DNA of 64,000 nucleotides. Origin: an uncultured Lachnospiraceae bacterium. GTDB taxonomy: Bacteria > Bacillota > Clostridia > Lachnospirales > Lachnospiraceae. Made by a program: the position numbers and the translations under genes. The notes under the pieces were generated by a model, which had not been told where the DNA came from, ran no database searches, and saw only the letters and a list, made by a program, of their open reading frames with translations. Position 1 is the first letter of the stretch; every line of letters begins with the position of its first letter. Of the stretch, positions 52,856 through 61,045 are shown in pieces. The DNA lies in contig CAJUFL010000006.1 of NCBI GenBank assembly GCA_910585605.1, positions 1-64,000 on the forward strand, written 5' to 3'.

Positions 52856-54238
52856 TTACATCTGTAGCAGCTTCCTTAATCGTTCTACTCCATCCGTCAG
52901 AACTTCTACAGATGGAGGAGTTGTTACGGAAATCCGAACTGTTTTTTCGGGTACCTTGTTTCCTACGGAAAAACGCTCCGCTCCGTAAACTTCTACACCT
53001 GCCTGTTTTGCACAGATTTCAAAGCTTTTCCCTGTAAAATATTGAGGTAATTGTATATATCGGAGTGGTGCTGTCAGTTCGCTTGACATAACAAATCCAT
53101 CCAATATTCTATTGACGATAAGATTTCGTTCCATAATACCTTTTTTACGTTCAGCAATGATTTCGTCAGCAGCACCATCTTCAATCAAGGCAGCAGATAC
53201 TGTTGCAAGTAGTGGTGAAATAGAAATATTCATGGAATATAATGCTGTCACCAGCTTTTCATGAAATTTATCAGGGACATGAATAAACGCTGTTCTAAGT
53301 CCTGGTGAAACAGTTTTTGAAAGGCTTGATATGTAAACCACCTGCTCTGGTGCAAAACTTGCAATAGGGGGCATCGGATCTTTCTCCAAAAGGTTATTAA
53401 TGCCATCTTCTATAACAAGCAGATTCTCCTCATCGGCCACCCTTGCAATCATTTTTCTGGTTTCAAGAGACATAATATGTGCTGTTGGATTCTGATAATC
53501 GGGTATGACATAAAGACCTTTTATATTTTCATTTTGCAGTGCATAGCGGATTCCCTCTTCTGTCATTTCATTGTTATAACTCCTGACAGGTAATAAATGG
53601 ATTCCAAATAACTTTGCTGCTGTTTTCACTCCAGGATAAGTCATTGGCTCTGTTCCAATTTTGTCACCGGATTCAAAAAAGGCTCCTAAAGCAGCCGTAA
53701 GCGCATTTTGTCCTCCTGCTGCCGGAACAATATGTTCAATATCCGTATAAAATCCCGATTTTTGCAACCATGTTACACCCGCCTTACGCTGTCTTTTTGT
53801 CCCTTCAGGTATTCCATAAGAAAACAAATTCAAAGCATCCGGTTTCTTCATCAGACTTTCCGTATATTGCCTCACCTTTAAATTACTTGTTACAAAAGGA
53901 ACAATTGCTCCCATCTCAATGATATGCGAATCTTCTTTTCCACAAAGCAGCACTGTCTCAGCGTCGGCATCAGAAGAAACATAAGTACCGTTGCCAACAG
54001 AAGCTGAAAGTAAGCCTTTTTGTTCGCACAATTTATAAACTTTAGATATTGTACTCAAATTTAAATCCAAAAAATCAGCAAGTTCCCGCTGTGGTGGCAG
54101 TTTTGTTCCTGCTTTCAGTTTTCCGCTTTTAATATCGTCTTCTAATAATTCTGCCAATGCTATATATTTAGGACCCCTTATATTACTTAAATCAGGTTTC
54201 CAACTCATAGGATAATTCTCAAATGAATTTACTGACAT
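52856..54238 (-). CDS. MocR-type transcriptional regulator (GntR DNA-binding plus aminotransferase-like domain)
   Basis: A 460-residue protein. Residues 15-85 are a GntR winged helix (AGTKLPPQRELADFLDLNLSTISKVYKLCEQKGLL); from about 115 it is an aminotransferase class I/II fold with the PLP lysine in ISSLSKTVSPGLRTAF. I choose ATG 54238, after AAGGGA; the longer in-frame start at 54289 is unsupported. MocR proteins sense PLP or amino compounds and usually control a divergent gene, here the aminotransferase at 54582. Confidence 0.9.
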   Translation of the reverse strand: MSVNSFENYPMSWKPDLSNIRGPKYIALAELLEDDIKSGKLKAGTKLPPQRELADFLDLNLSTISKVYKLCEQKGLLSASVGNGTYVSSDADAETVLLCGKEDSHIIEMGAIVPFVTSNLKVRQYTESLMKKPDALNLFSYGIPEGTKRQRKAGVTWLQKSGFYTDIEHIVPAAGGQNALTAALGAFFESGDKIGTEPMTYPGVKTAAKLFGIHLLPVRSYNNEMTEEGIRYALQNENIKGLYVIPDYQNPTAHIMSLETRKMIARVADEENLLVIEDGINNLLEKDPMPPIASFAPEQVVYISSLSKTVSPGLRTAFIHVPDKFHEKLVTALYSMNISISPLLATVSAALIEDGAADEIIAERKKGIMERNLIVNRILDGFVMSSELTAPLRYIQLPQYFTGKSFEICAKQAGVEVYGAERFSVGNKVPEKTVRISVTTPPSVEVLTDGVERLRKLLQM

Positions 54239-54274
54239 AATATCATCCCTTGTCTTTCTGTTTACAATGATAAA

Positions 54275-54304
54275 ATTATAACAGTTCAACTATATAAATC
54301 TCAA
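54275..54304 (-). promoter_or_regulatory. Promoter of the MocR gene
   Basis: On the minus strand TTGAGA (54299-54304), 18 bp and TATAAT (54275-54280), 37 bp before the chosen start codon. Confidence 0.6.
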
Positions 54305-54491
54305 CCCTGTTTTGTTACATCTCGATTTGGGCAGACTGCCCTATAGAAACAAATGAACAATATGGCTTTTGTGGACAAGCTTCCATAGTCATATTGCACA
54401 ATTATTCCTGCATGACTGAACTGTTATATTAAATTGTCTGCCATACAATTTTATCATTGTTTTCTTTTAGATTCAAGATTACAATTAAATA

Positions 54492-54517
54492 CAAATTCTT
54501 TTGTTCAAAAGAATTTG
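54492..54517. promoter_or_regulatory. 26-bp palindrome, candidate operator for the aminotransferase gene
   Basis: CAAATTCTTTTG-TT-CAAAAGAATTTG: two perfect 12-bp arms with a 2-bp centre, 65 bp before the aminotransferase start codon in the MocR/aminotransferase gap. No T-run follows. The remaining gap (54305-54491) holds no gene. Confidence 0.6.
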
Positions 54518-54581
54518 CTGCAATAGTCTGACTTAATGAAACATAAGGTACAAAATATTAAATGAATTGAGGTATAGAGTT

Positions 54582-55769
54582 ATGAATACAGAAAATTTAT
54601 TATCTGAAGGTATAAAATCAACTCCACCATCTTTTGTCAGAGGTATCTTAAAAGCCGCTTCTGATCCAAGTGTGATTTCTTTCGCCGGTGGTCTTCCCAA
54701 CCCGATTTCTTTTCCACAGGAGGAACTTTTAAAATCTATGGAACACATTGTGAAAACTTACGGAAGTAATGTATTCCAATATTCGATCACTGCCGGATTG
54801 CCGGAACTCAGACAGTATATTGCGGATAGATACAACCGGAATTTTGGTCTTAATCTTACCATAGACAATATTATCATTACGACCGGCTCTCAGCAGGCTC
54901 TTGACCTTATCGGAAAGGTTCTGCTTGATAAAGGGGATGGAATAATTGTAGAGAAACCGACTTATCTTGCCGCAATACAGGCATTTTCCATGCAGCAGCC
55001 GGTATTTTATCCGGTTGAATTGACAGAAGAAGGTATGAATCCCGAACAGCTTGTAAAAGCATTACAGAATCCTGTTAAATTCATCTACGCAATTCCTGAT
55101 TTTCAAAATCCAACCGGACTCACTTATTCCGCCAAAAATCGGCAACTCATTTATGAAATTCTGAAAGACCGTAATGTTGTTTTAATTGAGGATGATCCTT
55201 ATGGTGAATTACGTTTTGATGGTGAACATCTGCCTTATATCGGTGCCGGAAAGCTGTCCAACAGTATTGTTCTTGGAACTTTTTCAAAAACGGTTACTCC
55301 GGGAATGCGTACAGGTTTTCTTATTTCTGAAAATGAAGAACTGCTAAAAAATATATCCATTGCAAAAGAAGCAAGCGACCTGCATACAAATATCTTTTCT
55401 CAGTATTTAATTTGGGATTATCTGAAAAATAACGATTTGGATATACATATTGCAAAGATAAAGGCTCTGTATAAAAAACAGGCACAGGCGATGATAAGTG
55501 CTATGGATAAATATTTTCCATCTACAGTGAAGTACACGAAACCACACGGCGGTATGTTTTTATGGGTTACCCTCCCCGAGGAAGTAAGCGCCATATCCTT
55601 GTTTCCAAAGGCTTTGGAGAAAAAAGTTGCGTTTGTTCCGGGAGACCCTTTCTATATCGGAATCAAAAACTCCAACACAATGCGTCTTAACTACACCAAT
55701 GCAGATTGTACAACCATTGAGGAAGGGATTCACAGATTAGGGGATTTATTAAAAGAACTGCAAATATAA
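54582..55769 (+). CDS. PLP-dependent aminotransferase (class I/II, 2-aminoadipate aminotransferase-like)
   Basis: A 395-residue enzyme: SFAGGLPNPISFP near residue 35, QQALDLIGKVLL, DFQNPTGLTYS and the PLP lysine in LGTFSKTVTPGMRTGF. The overall pattern is that of the LysN/ArAT group, which is related to the aminotransferase half of MocR proteins. I choose ATG 54582 with GAGGT upstream; an earlier start at 54567 lacks a site. It is divergent from the MocR gene, so it is probably that regulator's target. Substrate unknown. Confidence 0.88.
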   Translation: MNTENLLSEGIKSTPPSFVRGILKAASDPSVISFAGGLPNPISFPQEELLKSMEHIVKTYGSNVFQYSITAGLPELRQYIADRYNRNFGLNLTIDNIIITTGSQQALDLIGKVLLDKGDGIIVEKPTYLAAIQAFSMQQPVFYPVELTEEGMNPEQLVKALQNPVKFIYAIPDFQNPTGLTYSAKNRQLIYEILKDRNVVLIEDDPYGELRFDGEHLPYIGAGKLSNSIVLGTFSKTVTPGMRTGFLISENEELLKNISIAKEASDLHTNIFSQYLIWDYLKNNDLDIHIAKIKALYKKQAQAMISAMDKYFPSTVKYTKPHGGMFLWVTLPEEVSAISLFPKALEKKVAFVPGDPFYIGIKNSNTMRLNYTNADCTTIEEGIHRLGDLLKELQI

Positions 55770-55807
55770 TTGATTTGTTTGTCAAATTATCTTTTACATG
55801 TGTTTTT

Positions 55808-56293
55808 TCAGATTCTAAACATTTCCCTGCAAAGCTTTCTCCCGCTTGCCGTTTTGAAAATCCTTTCACAGATACTCCTGATCGTTGCTTTGGGCAGATT
55901 ATCTTCGTAAAGATTTACCAGAAAATCTGCCTCTACCAGAATTTGATAGTCTATTCCTTCTATATCCGTATAGGTATGATGATGTCCCACCAGATAACAC
56001 ACACGTTCTATGACTTCTGTCTGATAGCCGAGACGTCCCAGTAATTTTTCTGCCACTCCCGGCCCTTCTTTTTCCTGAAGCTTTCCCTCACAGGAGCCAT
56101 ATTTTTTCTCACATTTTTTGATTCCGATATCATGTACAATTGCTGCTGTTTCCAGAATAAAAAAAGTTTTTTCATCTAATCCCTCTAACATTCCGATGGT
56201 TCTGGAAAAATCATGTACCTTTATAAAATGCTGAATTCTCTTTGGGTCACCGCTGTAATACCGAATCATTTCTGCTATCAGTAAAGCTGTCAT
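55808..56293 (-). CDS. HD-domain phosphohydrolase-like protein
   Basis: A 161-residue protein with a compact HD domain: His in IKVHDFSRT, HD in AAIVHDIGIKK and HHH in YLVGHHHTY, then a metal-ligand-like aspartate in LVEADFLVNL. I choose ATG 56293 with GGAGG 6 bp upstream. It belongs to the HDIG superfamily of metal-dependent phosphohydrolases; the substrate is unknown. It converges with the aminotransferase gene. Confidence 0.82.
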   Translation of the reverse strand: MTALLIAEMIRYYSGDPKRIQHFIKVHDFSRTIGMLEGLDEKTFFILETAAIVHDIGIKKCEKKYGSCEGKLQEKEGPGVAEKLLGRLGYQTEVIERVCYLVGHHHTYTDIEGIDYQILVEADFLVNLYEDNLPKATIRSICERIFKTASGRKLCREMFRI

Positions 56294-56342
56294 CTCTCTT
56301 TCCTCCATCTCTTGAAAAATTGATTACTTTCTTACCCATAAT

Positions 56343-56510
56343 CTACTTGACAGTACCTTCCGTAATTCCGCCAATAATTTTCCTTGTCGGAATCCCCAGC
56401 CGTTCAAACTCTTCTAAAATCAAATCTGCATCAATATCGTTGCTGATACAATAGCAAACCACACTAAATAAGATTGTATTTAGTTTTCTTTTCTGATTAA
56501 ACTTTTTCAT
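56343..56510 (-). CDS. Small protein of 55 residues, unknown
   Basis: A minus-strand frame from ATG 56510 (AGAGGG upstream) to TAG 56343-56345, reading MKKFNQKRKLNTILFSVVCY and ending in LGIPTRKIIGGITEGTVK. The opening is basic, the middle has a short hydrophobic part and the rest is helical and acidic. It fills the gap between the VWA and HD genes and shares their strand. Too short for a confident family call. Confidence 0.5.
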   Translation of the reverse strand: MKKFNQKRKLNTILFSVVCYCISNDIDADLILEEFERLGIPTRKIIGGITEGTVK

Positions 56511-56552
56511 TTTCCCTCTTTAGTATAAATAATCTATAACAACCTTAATGAT

Positions 56553-57752
56553 TCACTTATTCTTTAATAAATACGTAATCGCTTCTTTCAGTCCATCCAC
56601 TGATAACGTATACATATGAAACAGCTTGGAAAGCTTGTCTTCCGACTCCATCCAATGCATTCTGGTTAATTCCTTGTGATATCTTGGGTTCATCCAGACA
56701 CACTTCTTATATTTGCTATTTAGCAGCTGACACCATTCATAACCGGAGTGTCCATCATTAGGACCTCTGTAATTCCCATTGGGGTCCAATAATTCTTCCG
56801 GTGCCATCTGGGCATCCCCTACGATGATCACTTTATAATCCTTATCATAATGTTTAAACAGATAATCCAAATCTACCCAGTCCCCTACTTCGCACTCTGC
56901 CGTCTTATACACCTTGGAATAGATGCAATTATGAAAGTAATAGGTTTTCACATCCTTAAAATGGTTTGCCTTATGGACTGCCTGAAACAGCTCATTACAA
57001 AGTTCCATAAATGGTATCATTGTACCGCCACAGTCAAATAATAAAAGAAGCTTTACCGTATTCTTTCTCGGACGGTCAAATTCCAGCTGTAGATATCCAC
57101 CGTTATCGCAGGTTTTTTCTATCGTTTTATCAATATCCAGCTCTGTTTTCGGTACATCCAGCCTTGAAGAATATTGACGAAGCCTTCTGAATGCCACCTG
57201 ATATTGGCGCATATTCAATACCCTGTCATTACGGAAATCCTGATATTTCCGCTCCCCCATTACCTGAAAAGCACTCTGCATGCCACCCTGTTCTCCTACA
57301 CGGATACCACCCACATTTCGTCCATGGTGACCGAAAGCAGAGCCCCCGGATGTACCAATCCAGTGATTTCCTCCGTTATGTTCGGAATTCTGTTCAGAAA
57401 TACGTTCCCTGAACATTCTCTTTACTTCATCTGCATTCCGTTGCTGGTTAAAGGAATATAACTCCTGATTCTGTTTGTCAAATTCCATATCGTCACCTTT
57501 ATCCAGCCATTTCCGAAGTTCTTCTGATAATTCGTTCTCGGATTGGATATCATGAAAAAATTCCATAAATGCCATATCATATTTATCATAGTCTGATTCC
57601 GATTTCACTAAAATCATACGGCTGATATAGTAAAAGTTCGAAAAATCAGAACCGATCAATCCCTTATCCAGAGCCTCCATCAATGTGAGCCACTCTGTCA
57701 TGGAGACATCCAGTCCCTTTGCTTTTAACGTATAAAAAAATTCAAGAAACAT
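56553..57752 (-). CDS. VWA-domain protein (CoxE-like), partner of MoxR ATPase
   Basis: A 399-residue protein. The C-terminal half carries a von Willebrand A-like fold whose metal site reads LLLFDCGGTM, in place of the common DxSxS form; a second conserved strand is KVIIVGDAQMAPEEL. The N-terminal part is helical (FLEFFYTLKAKGLDVSMTEWLTL). It lies 82 bp after a MoxR-type AAA+ gene, the usual partner, and the pair probably acts as a chaperone for metal-enzyme or complex maturation. AGGAG precedes ATG 57752. Confidence 0.85.
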   Translation of the reverse strand: MFLEFFYTLKAKGLDVSMTEWLTLMEALDKGLIGSDFSNFYYISRMILVKSESDYDKYDMAFMEFFHDIQSENELSEELRKWLDKGDDMEFDKQNQELYSFNQQRNADEVKRMFRERISEQNSEHNGGNHWIGTSGGSAFGHHGRNVGGIRVGEQGGMQSAFQVMGERKYQDFRNDRVLNMRQYQVAFRRLRQYSSRLDVPKTELDIDKTIEKTCDNGGYLQLEFDRPRKNTVKLLLLFDCGGTMIPFMELCNELFQAVHKANHFKDVKTYYFHNCIYSKVYKTAECEVGDWVDLDYLFKHYDKDYKVIIVGDAQMAPEELLDPNGNYRGPNDGHSGYEWCQLLNSKYKKCVWMNPRYHKELTRMHWMESEDKLSKLFHMYTLSVDGLKEAITYLLKNK

Positions 57753-57834
57753 AAATTACTCCTACCGTTAATATCGGACATTCAGCTAACCGCATGAAAC
57801 ATCCACCTGAATAAACGCTCTCTTTTTTGCCACA

Positions 57835-58650
57835 TTAATAGAGCTTTGCCTTATTTACCGCCTCTAAATCTTCATCCTTTTTGAGAAGAACGCCAAGGAA
57901 CGGAAGCTTCTCCCGCAAGTGCTCTGAATCAATGCCACTGATCAAAAGGGCACGAATCCAGTCTATTAATTCTGAGGTACTCGGCTTTTTCCTGACATCC
58001 CTTACGGAACGAATCCAGTAAAATGTATCTAATGCATTTTTCAATACATTTTCCTCCAGATTTTCAAAATGTGCATGAATAATCTCCGTCATCTGTTCTC
58101 TGTCAGGAAACGTAATATAATGAAAAATACATCTTCTAAGGAAAGCATCCGGAAGTTCTTTTTCCGCATTGGAAGTAATAATAACAATAGGACGTTCATT
58201 TGCTTTGATAGTCTCCTTTGTTTCATGGATATAAAATTCCATTTTATCAAGCTCCCACAAAAGATCATTCGGAAATTCCAGATCAGCCTTATCAATCTCA
58301 TCAATCAGTAAAATAACCTGTTTTTCTGATCGAAAGGCCTCTCCTAACTTTCCAAGCTTAATATAATGTGCGATATCATCTACCCCTTCTTCTCCAAACT
58401 GGGAATCATAAAGCCTTTGTATCGTATCATACACATACAATCCATCCTGTGCTTTAGTCGTAGATTTGATATTCCAGATCAATAATTCCTTATCCATGGA
58501 CTGACTGATTGCCTCTGCCAGCATAGTTTTTCCGGTTCCCGGCTCTCCTTTGATCAAAAGCGGTTTTTGCAAAGCTACTGCCACATCTACTGCTGCCATC
58601 AGCTCTTCACTTGCCACATAATCTTTACTTCCTGTAAATTTTGCTTCCAT
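57835..58650 (-). CDS. MoxR-family AAA+ ATPase
   Basis: A 271-residue ATPase: Walker A GEPGTGKTMLAEAI at about residues 37-50, Walker B ILLIDEIDKAD, sensor motif IVIITSNAEKELPDAFLRRC and the arginine finger region. GAGGAGAGG precedes ATG 58650. It works with the VWA protein encoded next, which it probably remodels or loads; the client is unknown and no target enzyme operon is near. Confidence 0.92.
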   Translation of the reverse strand: MEAKFTGSKDYVASEELMAAVDVAVALQKPLLIKGEPGTGKTMLAEAISQSMDKELLIWNIKSTTKAQDGLYVYDTIQRLYDSQFGEEGVDDIAHYIKLGKLGEAFRSEKQVILLIDEIDKADLEFPNDLLWELDKMEFYIHETKETIKANERPIVIITSNAEKELPDAFLRRCIFHYITFPDREQMTEIIHAHFENLEENVLKNALDTFYWIRSVRDVRKKPSTSELIDWIRALLISGIDSEHLREKLPFLGVLLKKDEDLEAVNKAKLY

Positions 58651-58850
58651 AACTGCCTCTCCTCATCGCAATTTAATTCCCGCAAGCATCGAGCCAAGTG
58701 AACATGCTTACATGTACATTTGACAATTGCCCCAAGGATCACATACCCCTTTGCTTACAACGGGATTGTTGACTATATTATTAAAATATCTAAATATAAA
58801 TGCATTTCTGAAACCATCATACATTTCCGTATATATTCCAAAAATTTCAG

Positions 58851-58881
58851 ATTATAGCCAAGTGTCTTGCCTAATTTTCAA
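58851..58881 (-). promoter_or_regulatory. Possible promoter of the MoxR/VWA genes
   Basis: On the minus strand TTGAAA (58876-58881) and TATAAT (58851-58856) with a 19-bp spacer. It would give a leader of about 195 nt before ATG 58650; nothing else is recognised in 58651-58850. Confidence 0.3.
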
Positions 58882-58904
58882 CGAGACAAGTCACTGGTCC
58901 ATGA

Positions 58905-60149
58905 TTACGGTCTGATCTGCCCGCTTCCATAAATAATATATTTGGTCGTGGTAAGTGCCTCTAACCCCATCGGTCCTCTTGCATGCAGCTTCTGAGTACT
59001 GATGCCGATTTCTGCACCAAAACCAAATTCAAAGCCATCCGTATATCTTGTAGATGCATTTACATACACCGCCGCAGAATCAATCTCATTAAGAAATCTT
59101 TGTGCATTATCATAGTCCTTTGTTACAATTGTCTCTGAATGTCCAGTAGAATTTTGATTGATATGGTCAATGGCATCATCAATGGACTCCACTACCTTGA
59201 CAGAGATAATCTTATCCAGATATTCCGCTGCATAGTCTTTATCCGTAGCAGGAATCACAGTGTTATCAAAGGATTGCATTATATCATCTCCACGCACTTC
59301 GCACTGGTTCTCCTTTAACATTGCCAGCAGCTTCGGTGCTGCCTCTTTTGCAATATCCTTATGAATCACCAGCGATTCACAGGTATTGCAAACACCCAGA
59401 CGCTGTAACTTTGCATTTTTTACAATATCAACAGCCATTTCCACATCGGCAGATGCATCAATATACACATGACAGTTTCCGGTTCCTGTCTCAATTACCG
59501 GAACGGTAGCATTTTGTACTACAGTCTGAATCAGTCCTGCACCGCCTCTCGGAATCAGTACATCAATGTAATCGTTTAATTTCATCATTTTTGCTGCTGT
59601 TTCCCTGCTGGTATCCTCTAATAAAAATACCGCATCCGGCGTAACATGATTTTCTTCCAACGATTGTTTGATAATCTCCACAAATGCAATATTGGAATAA
59701 ATAGCATCCGAACCGCCGCGAAGAATCACAGCATTACTGGTTTTAAAACAAAGGGAAAATGCATCTACTGTCACATTGGGACGAGATTCATAAATCATGC
59801 CGATCACACCAAGAGGAACTCTTTTTTTACCGATCATCAATCCGTTCGGTCTTTCTTTCATGGAAAGAACTTCTCCCACCGGGTCCTCCAGTGCTGCTAC
59901 CTGCCAGACACCTTCTGCAATCCCTTCTATCCGTTCTTTTGTAAGACGCAGACGGTCTAATAGAGACTCCGGCATATTGTTTGCCTTTCCGTTTTCTATA
60001 TCTTTTTGGTTAGCCGCCAATATCCTTTCGGTATTATTTATCAAATTAGCGGCAACTGTAACCAGACAGGCATTTTTAACCGGTTTTGATAATTTTATCA
60101 GATTTCTGGATGCCTCTTTTGCCAATTGTCCCATTTTTTCCAATTCCAT
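58905..60149 (-). CDS. proA: Glutamate-5-semialdehyde dehydrogenase (gamma-glutamyl phosphate reductase)
   Basis: A 414-residue enzyme with the catalytic Cys in GVCNTCESLVIH, the NADPH-site segment LRGGSDAIYSNI and the closing pattern DGFEFGFGAEIGIST. It makes glutamate semialdehyde, the second step of proline synthesis. I choose ATG 60149, 8 bp after AAGGAG. No proB is adjacent in the window, so the first step must be encoded elsewhere. Confidence 0.96.
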   Translation of the reverse strand: MELEKMGQLAKEASRNLIKLSKPVKNACLVTVAANLINNTERILAANQKDIENGKANNMPESLLDRLRLTKERIEGIAEGVWQVAALEDPVGEVLSMKERPNGLMIGKKRVPLGVIGMIYESRPNVTVDAFSLCFKTSNAVILRGGSDAIYSNIAFVEIIKQSLEENHVTPDAVFLLEDTSRETAAKMMKLNDYIDVLIPRGGAGLIQTVVQNATVPVIETGTGNCHVYIDASADVEMAVDIVKNAKLQRLGVCNTCESLVIHKDIAKEAAPKLLAMLKENQCEVRGDDIMQSFDNTVIPATDKDYAAEYLDKIISVKVVESIDDAIDHINQNSTGHSETIVTKDYDNAQRFLNEIDSAAVYVNASTRYTDGFEFGFGAEIGISTQKLHARGPMGLEALTTTKYIIYGSGQIRP

Positions 60150-60167
60150 ATGTAACACTCCTTTTCA

Positions 60168-60725
60168 TCAAAATATTTCTTTTTCCGTAATAATGTAATC
60201 AGGCAGAATATCATGCTCTTCCCACGGCAAATTTTCTTCTATAATCTGGAAAGCATAACAAAGTGCCGCTGTTATATGCTCTGTGTGTCCGGCAAGATAT
60301 CTGTCGTAATATCCCCCTCCATAGCCAATCCTGTGTTTTTTTCTGTCAAACACCAGCCCTGGCATCAAAATCACCGCTTTTTCCTTTAAAATACGTGTTT
60401 CCGATTCCAATATAGGTTCTTCAATTCCATAAGTTCCTATTCTCCATTCGGTATCTCCCGCCACTTCATAAAATTCAATTGTTTTATGAGCCTCATCCGT
60501 AACAGGCATAAAAACCCGTTTCCCATCAGATAATGCCTGTTTCATAATAAACCCGCAGGATACTTCATTCCGAAACGCATTATATAGGCAAAGATTCCTG
60601 CACTCTCTATAAAAAATACTGTCCAGCAGCCTTTTTGTTATTTCCTCGGAACAGGATTGTATTTCATGAGCAGTAAGGCAATTTCTTTTCTCTGTCATAT
60701 GTTTTCGTAACATTCTTTTATCCAA
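60168..60725 (-). CDS. 5-formyltetrahydrofolate cyclo-ligase
   Basis: A 185-residue enzyme with the MTHFS signature: KRVFMPVTD, then IEFYEV, and RIGYGGGYYDRYL near the end, with LPWEEHDILPDYIITEKEI. It converts 5-formyl-THF to 5,10-methenyl-THF with ATP. The start is TTG 60725, 7 bp after GGGAGG. It lies 18 bp ahead of proA on the same strand, so they probably share a transcript. Confidence 0.93.
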   Translation of the reverse strand: MDKRMLRKHMTEKRNCLTAHEIQSCSEEITKRLLDSIFYRECRNLCLYNAFRNEVSCGFIMKQALSDGKRVFMPVTDEAHKTIEFYEVAGDTEWRIGTYGIEEPILESETRILKEKAVILMPGLVFDRKKHRIGYGGGYYDRYLAGHTEHITAALCYAFQIIEENLPWEEHDILPDYIITEKEIF

Positions 60726-60776
60726 TAAAAACCCTCCCGATTCCGTTTTTATCCTCTGACTATCAATACTATTCTG

Positions 60777-61010
60777 TTATGGCTGTACATCCGTACTTTC
60801 ATTCCGTTCCCTCACCATCTTAAGCGGCGTTATGGTTCCGTCCGGATTCTTAATGCTTACATTATCCAGCGTTGCACGCATATTATTTCGGATAGCACTT
60901 AAGTACTCCTGCCTCAGCATCTGCTGTTCGTTTTTCTCTTCATCCGTCAGCCCTTCTGCTTTGGATTTATGATATAATTCATTAATTCTTGCTATTTTTT
61001 GTTCTGTCAT
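60777..61010 (-). CDS. DUF896 protein (YnzC-like)
   Basis: A 77-residue protein: MTEQKIARINELYHKSKAEGLTDEEK, then EQQMLRQEYLSAIRNNMRATLDNV, the three-helix DUF896 pattern. I choose ATG 61010 with AAAGGA upstream; the longer start at 61049 would overlap the oxidoreductase gene. In B. subtilis a member (YnzC) is controlled by LexA, but no SOS box is visible here. Confidence 0.93.
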   Translation of the reverse strand: MTEQKIARINELYHKSKAEGLTDEEKNEQQMLRQEYLSAIRNNMRATLDNVSIKNPDGTITPLKMVRERNESTDVQP

Positions 61011-61045
61011 TTTATTTTTATCCTTTCTACACCTGTCGCCGTCAG

